From UBA1259 sp964453915 (GTDB lineage Bacteria > Bacillota > Clostridia > Christensenellales > Borkfalkiaceae), in NCBI GenBank assembly GCA_964453915.1, contig CAYVPW010000023.1, forward strand, positions 1-20,605: a DNA stretch of 20,605 nt, read 5' to 3'. Shown one piece after another: positions 16,216 through 20,605 of the stretch. The notes under the pieces are model-generated. The model was not told where the DNA came from. It saw nothing but the letters and a program-made list of their open reading frames with translations, and ran no database searches. The number at the start of each line of letters is the position of its first letter. The first letter of the stretch is position 1. The position numbers were made by a program, and so were the translations under genes.

Positions 16216-16488
16216 TTATTCTTCCGGTTTTGCTTTTTCCTCTTCAAAAGCATCTAAGATGACTTTGATGAGCTCTTCTCTTGTTTCCGTCTTAATGGGA
16301 TGCGCTATATCTTTATATTCGCCATCGTTAGTTTTGCGACTGGGCATAGCTATAAAATAGCCCTCTGTGCCTTCGATTATTTTAATGTCATGAACTACGA
16401 AGCAATCATCGAAGGTGACGGAAGCAACAGCCTTGAGTTTGCTATCGTCTTTTTTTACGATGCGAACTCTTACGTCTGTAATCCTCAT
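16216..16488 (-). CDS. spoVG: SpoVG family regulator
   Basis: Small nucleic-acid-binding regulator, 90 residues. It starts 'MRITDVRVRIV' and carries 'ASVTFDDCFVVHDIKIIEG' and 'GYFIAMPSRK', the diagnostic SpoVG core. The C-terminal tail is acidic, as usual. In Bacilli and related groups it affects septation, sporulation, virulence genes or RNA binding; many non-spore-formers have it, so it does not prove sporulation. The start is supported on the minus strand by an AAGGGGAAGG-type site just upstream (about 16494-16505). It is the only minus-strand gene in the window and is divergent from murC. Its promoter here looks like sigma-A rather than the sigma-H type known for B. subtilis spoVG. Confidence 0.96.
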   Translation of the reverse strand: MRITDVRVRIVKKDDSKLKAVASVTFDDCFVVHDIKIIEGTEGYFIAMPSRKTNDGEYKDIAHPIKTETREELIKVILDAFEEEKAKPEE

Positions 16489-16521
16489 ATCAATACCTTC
16501 CCCTTACATTATTTTTATGTT

Positions 16522-16550
16522 ATTTTACCATATTGAAGAGGTTATTTCAA
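16522..16550 (-). promoter_or_regulatory. Sigma-A-type promoter of spoVG
   Basis: On the minus strand, TTGAAA (16545-16550) is the -35 element and TAAAAT (16522-16527) the -10, with exactly 17 bases between. The predicted start near 16515 leaves a leader of about 27 bases containing the ribosome binding site. Confidence 0.8.
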
Positions 16551-16623
16551 TAGGGTTTTTAAAAAATTTGTGATTTTTTTAAACTTTTTAACCAAAATTT
16601 GCCGCCACTGCATAAAATATGCT

Positions 16624-17964
16624 ATGAAAAAAAGCGATTTTTCTTTTAGTTTTAATTCCGTTCACTTTATAGGCATAGGCGGCGTATCAATGAGTGCGTT
16701 GGCGCTTTATTGTTTTGGCAAAAACAAACTTGTTTCCGGCAGCGATTTTGCCGATAACGGAATGGTTAAACTCCTTAAAAAAAAGGGTATTAAGATTTAT
16801 AAAATGCAAAATATGCGCGGAGTAAAAAATGCAGACGTCGTAGTTTATTCTTCCGCTATAAAAGAAAACAATAAAGATTTGCTTTTAGCAAAACGCCTAA
16901 ACAAAGTAATATTAAAAAGAAGCGAATTTTTAGGCGGCATACTTTCAGAATATAAAACCTCCATAGCAATTTCCGGCAGTCACGGAAAAACCACGGCAAC
17001 GGCAATGCTTTGCCATATTTTAAGTGCGGCTAAAAAAATGCCTACCGCTTTTATAGGCGGGTTGGATGACGAGTATAGCAATCTTATAATCGGCAAAAGC
17101 GACACGGCTATTGCCGAAACTTGCGAATATAAAAAAAATTTGTTAGACGTAAAGCCGAATTTGGCGGTTATATTAAATATCGATAACGACCATTTGGACA
17201 GTTATTCCGGAATGGAAGATATAGTAAATACATTTTTTGATTTTGCAAATCAATCTGTGGCGTTTATAAATGCAGACGACGAGTATTGCGCTAAATTGCC
17301 GCTTAAACATATAATTTCTTTCGGGATAAAAACGAATGCTTGCTATATGGCGAAAAACGTAAAGAAAAACGGAAAAGGATATTCTTTTACAGTGTATTCT
17401 TATGGTATTAGAAGGGGTAGAATCAACTTATGCATTTTTGGTAGGCACAATATATATAACGCACTTTCCGCAGTTGCGGTAGCTGACTTTTTACACGTAG
17501 AATTTAAGGACATAAAAGCGGGGTTAGAAAAATTTACCGGTGTAAAAAGAAGAATGGAATGTATAGGCAGTTGTGCAGGTGTGCAAGCGTTTTGCGATTA
17601 TGCCCATCACCCCAAAGAATTGCAAACGGTTTTAGAGCAGGTAAATTTAGAAGAAACGCTGGTTGTGTTTCAACCGCATACCTTTTCAAGAACACGCTAC
17701 TTAATGGATGATTTCGTTTTTACCTTAAAAAAATGTAAAAACCTGATAATTTATAAAACGTACCCTGCAAGGGAAAAAGAAGACGTTGATGCAAACGCAT
17801 TTTCTCTCTATAAAAATTTAATAAAAGGCGGCGGCGTTGCAGAGTATGCTTTTGATAAAGAATCGCTAAAAACCGCAATAAAAAAGTATACGTTTACTAA
17901 AACGGTGTTGTTTTTGGGTGCCGGGGATATTTACGACGTGGCGAGAGAACTAGCGGAAGAATAA
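16624..17964 (+). CDS. murC: UDP-N-acetylmuramate--L-alanine ligase
   Basis: Adds L-alanine to UDP-MurNAc, the first peptide step of peptidoglycan synthesis in the cytoplasm. The 446-residue product has the N-terminal 'VHFIGIGGVSMSALAL' with GIGG at 17-20, the ATP loop GSHGKTT at 118-124, 'LNIDNDHLDSY' at 184-194 and 'YAHHPKEL' from Tyr326. 'AIAETCEYKKNLLDVKP' takes the place of the common 'EADESDGSF' stretch. I recall this variant in clostridial MurC proteins, but not with certainty. Mpl-type ligases are an alternative but less likely. I chose ATG 16624 because homologous sequence begins there; an in-frame GTG at 16570 would add an unlikely 18-residue leader. No ribosome binding site is seen before 16624. 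Confidence 0.93.
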   Translation: MKKSDFSFSFNSVHFIGIGGVSMSALALYCFGKNKLVSGSDFADNGMVKLLKKKGIKIYKMQNMRGVKNADVVVYSSAIKENNKDLLLAKRLNKVILKRSEFLGGILSEYKTSIAISGSHGKTTATAMLCHILSAAKKMPTAFIGGLDDEYSNLIIGKSDTAIAETCEYKKNLLDVKPNLAVILNIDNDHLDSYSGMEDIVNTFFDFANQSVAFINADDEYCAKLPLKHIISFGIKTNACYMAKNVKKNGKGYSFTVYSYGIRRGRINLCIFGRHNIYNALSAVAVADFLHVEFKDIKAGLEKFTGVKRRMECIGSCAGVQAFCDYAHHPKELQTVLEQVNLEETLVVFQPHTFSRTRYLMDDFVFTLKKCKNLIIYKTYPAREKEDVDANAFSLYKNLIKGGGVAEYAFDKESLKTAIKKYTFTKTVLFLGAGDIYDVARELAEE

Positions 17965-17993
17965 AAAATATAATTTTTTGCCTGATTAAATGC

Positions 17994-18022
17994 TTGCATA
18001 TCTTTTTTAATTGATGTATAAT
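17994..18022 (+). promoter_or_regulatory. Sigma-A promoter of ldh
   Basis: TTGCAT (17994-17999) and a perfect TATAAT (18017-18022) are 17 bases apart. The start is expected near 18029, giving a leader of about 30 bases that holds AGGAGAG at 18042-18048. This is the strongest promoter visible in the window. Confidence 0.9.
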
Positions 18023-18058
18023 TACCTTAATATTTTACAATAGGAGAGAATCGGCGAA

Positions 18059-19021
18059 ATGGTACAGAAAAAAAGAAAAATTGCCATACTTGGTACCGGA
18101 AACGTTGGCGCAACTATAGCGTACGCATTAACGCTTCAAGGTGTTTGTTCGGAAATAGTTTTAGTAGATATTAACAAAGAAAAGGCAGAGGGCGAAGCGT
18201 TAGATATTTCTCAATGCGCAGCTTGTGTTCCTTCCGTAAAAGTTTGGAGCGGCGAATATGAAGACGTTGCAGGTTCCGATATCGTCGTTGTGACTTTCGG
18301 TGTGGGTAGAAAGCCCGGTCAAACCAGATTAGACCTTGCAGGTATAAACGTTGGAATATTAAAGGGCGTAATAGGAAATGTTGGTAAGATTGCTCCCGAA
18401 GCGCTTTTCGTTGTTGTAAGCAACCCCGTAGACGTTTTAACTTACGTGACGATGAAAGAAACCGGTTTACCCGTAAACCAAATAATAGGAACGGGCACGC
18501 TTTTGGATTCTAACAGACTTTGCCAAGCAGTTGCATCTTACTGCAACGTAGACGCTAAAAACGTTACTGCATACGTTTTCGGCGAACACGGCGATGCTTG
18601 TATGGTTCCGTGGAGTCTTTGCACCGTATGCGGTATGAATATCAGAGATTACTGCACCAAGATTATGGGTGTAAAGAGCGAAGAATTAGAAGAAGAATTA
18701 GAAAAGATTTATGCAGGAATGGTTGCTGCAGGTTCTAAGGTTATAAAGGCTAAGGGCGCAACGTTCTATGCAATTGCTGCTTCTGCAGTTCAACTTATCA
18801 AGGCTCTTGTTTCCGATACGGAAACTATTCTTCCTTTGGCAACTTTATTAAACGGCGAATACGGCGGAAAAGACCTTTGCACGGGTGTTCTTTGCAAGGT
18901 TGGCGGTTGCGGAGTTAAGGGAATAGTAGAAGTTCCGTTGCCCGAAAACGAACAAAAACTTTTATCCGAAAAACTTGCTTCTTTGGATAACACTTTCAAT
19001 GCTCTTAACGTAAGAAAGTAA
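18059..19021 (+). CDS. ldh: L-lactate/malate dehydrogenase family enzyme (LDH-like, Arg at specificity site)
   Basis: NAD-dependent 2-hydroxyacid dehydrogenase, 320 residues. The nucleotide site is GTGNVG at 12-17. Active-site residues are Arg90, Asp150, Arg153 and His177 (in GEHGD). 'NPVDVLTY', 'GTGTLLDSNR' and 'KGATFYAIA' (Thr235) are LDH-like. However, the loop reads GVGRKPGQTR: Arg84 stands where LDHs have Gln (Q102 in the usual numbering) and where malate dehydrogenases have Arg. Gapless comparison with B. subtilis LDH as I recall it puts Arg84 exactly there. The substrate may therefore be oxaloacetate/malate or another 2-oxoacid rather than pyruvate. Promoter and ribosome binding site are strong, and C-ending codons are more frequent than in neighbours, so high expression is likely. 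The downstream riboswitch-terminator is its first terminator. Confidence 0.93.
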   Translation: MVQKKRKIAILGTGNVGATIAYALTLQGVCSEIVLVDINKEKAEGEALDISQCAACVPSVKVWSGEYEDVAGSDIVVVTFGVGRKPGQTRLDLAGINVGILKGVIGNVGKIAPEALFVVVSNPVDVLTYVTMKETGLPVNQIIGTGTLLDSNRLCQAVASYCNVDAKNVTAYVFGEHGDACMVPWSLCTVCGMNIRDYCTKIMGVKSEELEEELEKIYAGMVAAGSKVIKAKGATFYAIAASAVQLIKALVSDTETILPLATLLNGEYGGKDLCTGVLCKVGGCGVKGIVEVPLPENEQKLLSEKLASLDNTFNALNVRK

Positions 19022-19035
19022 AAGTTTAACCTAAT

Positions 19036-19145
19036 ATAAAAGGGAGTAGTTAGCGTTTTTTACAAAAACGTTCGCAACGTCGTCAATACGGTTTTTTGCC
19101 CGGTGTTGCGTAAATTACTTTAAGTAGTTTTAACAAGACTTTTAT
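19036..19145 (+). promoter_or_regulatory. yybP-ykoY (Mn2+) riboswitch aptamer
   Basis: Family hallmarks appear in order: AAAAGGGAGTAG at 19038-19049, GTCGTCAAT at 19079-19087, CCGG at 19100-19103, then a small hairpin and AACAAGACTTTT. Helices visible: P1 ATAAAAG 19036-19042 with CTTTTAT 19139-19145; P2 CGTTTTT 19054-19060 with AAAAACG 19064-19070; P3 CGCAAC 19073-19078 with GTTGCG 19105-19110; and P4 19112-19119 with 19123-19130. The layout matches the Lactococcus lactis yybP-ykoY RNA as I remember it, including base changes in P1 that keep pairing. Known members sense Mn2+ and usually switch exporters on. Confidence 0.88.
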
Positions 19146-19175
19146 CGCAAAACAGTGCGGTAAAAGTCTTTTTTT
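19135..19175 (+). terminator. Riboswitch-controlled intrinsic terminator
   Basis: AAGACTTTTATCGC (19135-19148) pairs along all 14 positions (one T-G pair) with GCGGTAAAAGTCTT (19157-19170), with an eight-base loop and a T-run to 19175. Its 5' arm contains the P1 3' strand of the aptamer, so aptamer and terminator exclude each other. It ends 13 bases before the permease start and leaves GGAG at 19178-19181 free. Confidence 0.92.
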
Positions 19176-19188
19176 ACGGAGATTAAAA

Positions 19189-20475
19189 ATGAATATTTTT
19201 GTTTTGGTGGTTTTTTTAGCGGTGTACGTTTGTATCGTTGCGTTTTCTAAATACAAAACGTATATCACGGGCGGCGCGGCGGTGGTTTTGTGTGCTGCTT
19301 GTTTAATATCAGGTGATATTACGTTTAGCGGGCTTATAGCCTCAATAGATTTTAACGTGATACTTATGTTGCTTGGCATAATGATTACCGCAGGGCTTTT
19401 TTCGGAATCTAATATGCCAAACAAACTTGCGGATAAAATGATTGCAAAAATGCCCAACGCATTGCTTGCAATTACGCTTTTAGCCGTATTAAGCGGGCTT
19501 GTTTCCGCTTTTATGGATAACGTTGCAACGGTTTTAATGCTTGCGCCGATAGGCATTGCCGTTGCTAAAAAAACGGGCGTTTCGCCCATACCCGTAATTA
19601 TATCGATAGCCGTTTCTTCTAATCTTCAGGGTGCGGCAACGCTTGTGGGGGATACCACCTCTATTATGCTGGGCGGCTTTGCGGATATGAGTTTTTTCGA
19701 TTTCTTCTTTTTAGACGGCAAGTTCTCTATATTTTGGGCGGTAGAAATCGGTGCGCTTATTACTATACCCGTAATTTTATTTACGTTTAGAAAGCATAAT
19801 AAAAAAATGCTTTATCAACCGGAAGAAATAAAGGTTAAATCGATAATGCCTACTATTCTTCTTTTGGTTAACATAGTTTGTCTTGTTATTACTTCTTTTA
19901 TAACGGACAAGTTCTTTTTAACAAACGGTTTTATTTGTGTAGGAATAGGTTTAATAGGTATAGTTTACGACAGCGTAAAGTTTAAAAGCAATCCCGTAAA
20001 AACAACCGTTAAGGCGGTGGATTTTGGAACGGTATTTTTCTTGTTGTTCTTGTTTATGATTATTTCTTGCGTAGAAGCCGTTGGAATAATAGATTCCATA
20101 AGTACATTCTTTGCGGGAATAGGTAGCCAAAACATATTCTTACTTTACACGATTATAGTTTTCGGTTCGGTGTTGATGAGTGCTTTTATAGACAATATTC
20201 CGTACGTTGCAACAATGCTTCCCGTAATAGAATCTCTAACGCAAGGGTTAACCGGCGTATCTCCTTATTTATTGTATTTCGGGTTGTTGAGCGGAGCAAC
20301 GATGGGCGGAAATCTAACGCCGGTAGGCGCTTCTGCTAACGTTGTCGGTATAGGTATTTTGAATAAAGAAGGATACAAAGTAAAAAATAAAGATTTCTTT
20401 AAGATAGGAATTCCGTTCACGCTTCTTGCGGTTTTGGGTGGATACCTGTTTATCTGGTTCGTTTGGGGAATTTAA
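19189..20475 (+). CDS. Ion-transporter-superfamily permease (ArsB/NhaD/SLC13-like), candidate Mn-linked transporter
   Basis: A 428-residue, very hydrophobic protein with about 10-12 membrane segments. It shows the two-repeat layout of the ion transporter superfamily: SAFMDNVAT at 106-114 followed by 'NLQGAATLVGDTTS' at 145-158, and SAFIDNIPY at 331-339 followed by 'NLTPVGASANVV' at 375-386. Each pair is a helix plus re-entrant substrate loop. Relatives include ArsB arsenite pumps, NhaD Na+/H+ antiporters and SLC13/CitM anion permeases, so the substrate is not fixed by sequence. No arsR or arsC neighbour is seen. A yybP-ykoY-type riboswitch directly upstream points to manganese-dependent expression and a possible role in Mn2+ efflux or homeostasis, which is inference. 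GGAG at 19178-19181 supports ATG 19189. Confidence 0.9.
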   Translation: MNIFVLVVFLAVYVCIVAFSKYKTYITGGAAVVLCAACLISGDITFSGLIASIDFNVILMLLGIMITAGLFSESNMPNKLADKMIAKMPNALLAITLLAVLSGLVSAFMDNVATVLMLAPIGIAVAKKTGVSPIPVIISIAVSSNLQGAATLVGDTTSIMLGGFADMSFFDFFFLDGKFSIFWAVEIGALITIPVILFTFRKHNKKMLYQPEEIKVKSIMPTILLLVNIVCLVITSFITDKFFLTNGFICVGIGLIGIVYDSVKFKSNPVKTTVKAVDFGTVFFLLFLFMIISCVEAVGIIDSISTFFAGIGSQNIFLLYTIIVFGSVLMSAFIDNIPYVATMLPVIESLTQGLTGVSPYLLYFGLLSGATMGGNLTPVGASANVVGIGILNKEGYKVKNKDFFKIGIPFTLLAVLGGYLFIWFVWGI

Positions 20476-20500
20476 TAAAAAGTATAAAAAATAAAGCACG

Positions 20501-20546
20501 CTTAAAGATGGGTTTAGTTAGGGATTTTTCTAATTTGCATCTTAAG
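20501..20546 (+). other. Stem-loop in the permease 3' region
   Basis: CTTAAAGATG (20501-20510) pairs with CATCTTAAG (20538-20546) through nine base pairs with one bulged A. An inner TTAG/CTAA pairing is possible. No T-run follows, so it is not itself a terminator. It may be 3' UTR structure or the start of an RNA element. Confidence 0.4.
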
Positions 20547-20558
20547 AGGTAAAAAAAG

Positions 20559-20603
20559 AACCATACTCAAGAGTCATTAGCTCAAGGGTATGGTTTTTTT
20601 ATT
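20559..20603 (+). terminator. Rho-independent terminator after the permease
   Basis: AACCATACTC (20559-20568) pairs with GGGTATGGTT (20586-20595), including one T-G pair. A possible inner GAG/CTC pairing sits in the loop, and a T-run follows from 20596. It lies 84 bases past the permease stop. Confidence 0.85.
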
Positions 20604-20605
20604 TT

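Noticed and set aside
17963..17980. A-run/T-run inverted repeat just after murC as a terminator
   Set aside because: The stem is six or seven A-T pairs only, too weak to call with confidence; transcription may end here or run on to ldh.
19189..20475. Annotation of the permease as an arsenite efflux pump (ArsB)
   Set aside because: The superfamily fold is shared with many transporters, no arsR/arsC neighbours are present, and the leader looks like a manganese riboswitch.

Overview
The window reads as chromosomal DNA of a low-GC Firmicute, most likely an anaerobic, fermentative member of the Clostridia. The evidence is AT-rich codon use, AAGGAG-type ribosome binding sites, sigma-A-type promoters and clostridial/bacillar marker genes (mcsA, mcsB, clpC, spoVG, DUF951, long-form hpf, ldh). 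It is mostly core genome. I saw no insertion sequence, phage gene, CRISPR array, tRNA or rRNA. The species cannot be named from the sequence alone.

Layout. (1) Positions 157-16096 hold fifteen tightly packed plus-strand genes with no strong terminator visible between them. In order they are: a degenerate alpha/beta-hydrolase-like protein, a DUF951 protein, signal peptidase I, a small membrane protein, an ACT-domain protein, a UPF0210 protein, oligoendopeptidase F, replicative helicase DnaB, a Sua5/YwlC threonylcarbamoyl-AMP synthase, the arginine phosphatase YwlE, RpiB, a GalU-type uridylyltransferase, McsA, McsB and ClpC. After a 78-base gap come long-form HPF and a TIM-barrel epimerase-like protein. 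(The last two bring the run to seventeen genes.) A probably bidirectional terminator closes the run at about 16131. (2) spoVG lies on the minus strand, divergent from murC, with a clear promoter between them. (3) ldh has a near-consensus promoter. (4) An ion-transporter-superfamily permease follows ldh. The 167 bases between them carry what I read as a yybP-ykoY (manganese) riboswitch whose 3' strand is shared with a strong terminator. (5) The window ends in two hairpins, the second a good terminator.

How the genes work together. YwlE, McsA, McsB and ClpC form a protein-arginine phosphorylation and degradation circuit: McsB writes phosphoarginine with McsA's help, YwlE removes it, and ClpC reads it and unfolds the tagged protein for ClpP. 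The usual repressor gene ctsR is absent from the cluster, and McsA has only one of the usual two zinc fingers. DnaB, HPF, LepB, MurC and Sua5 are housekeeping genes for replication, ribosome hibernation, secretion, cell wall and tRNA modification.

Most worth a second look: the Mn2+-type riboswitch in front of an ArsB/NhaD/SLC13-like permease, which suggests a manganese-linked transporter outside the exporter families I associate with this riboswitch; an LDH-like enzyme with Arg instead of Gln at the substrate-specificity position; and the compact phosphoarginine cluster.
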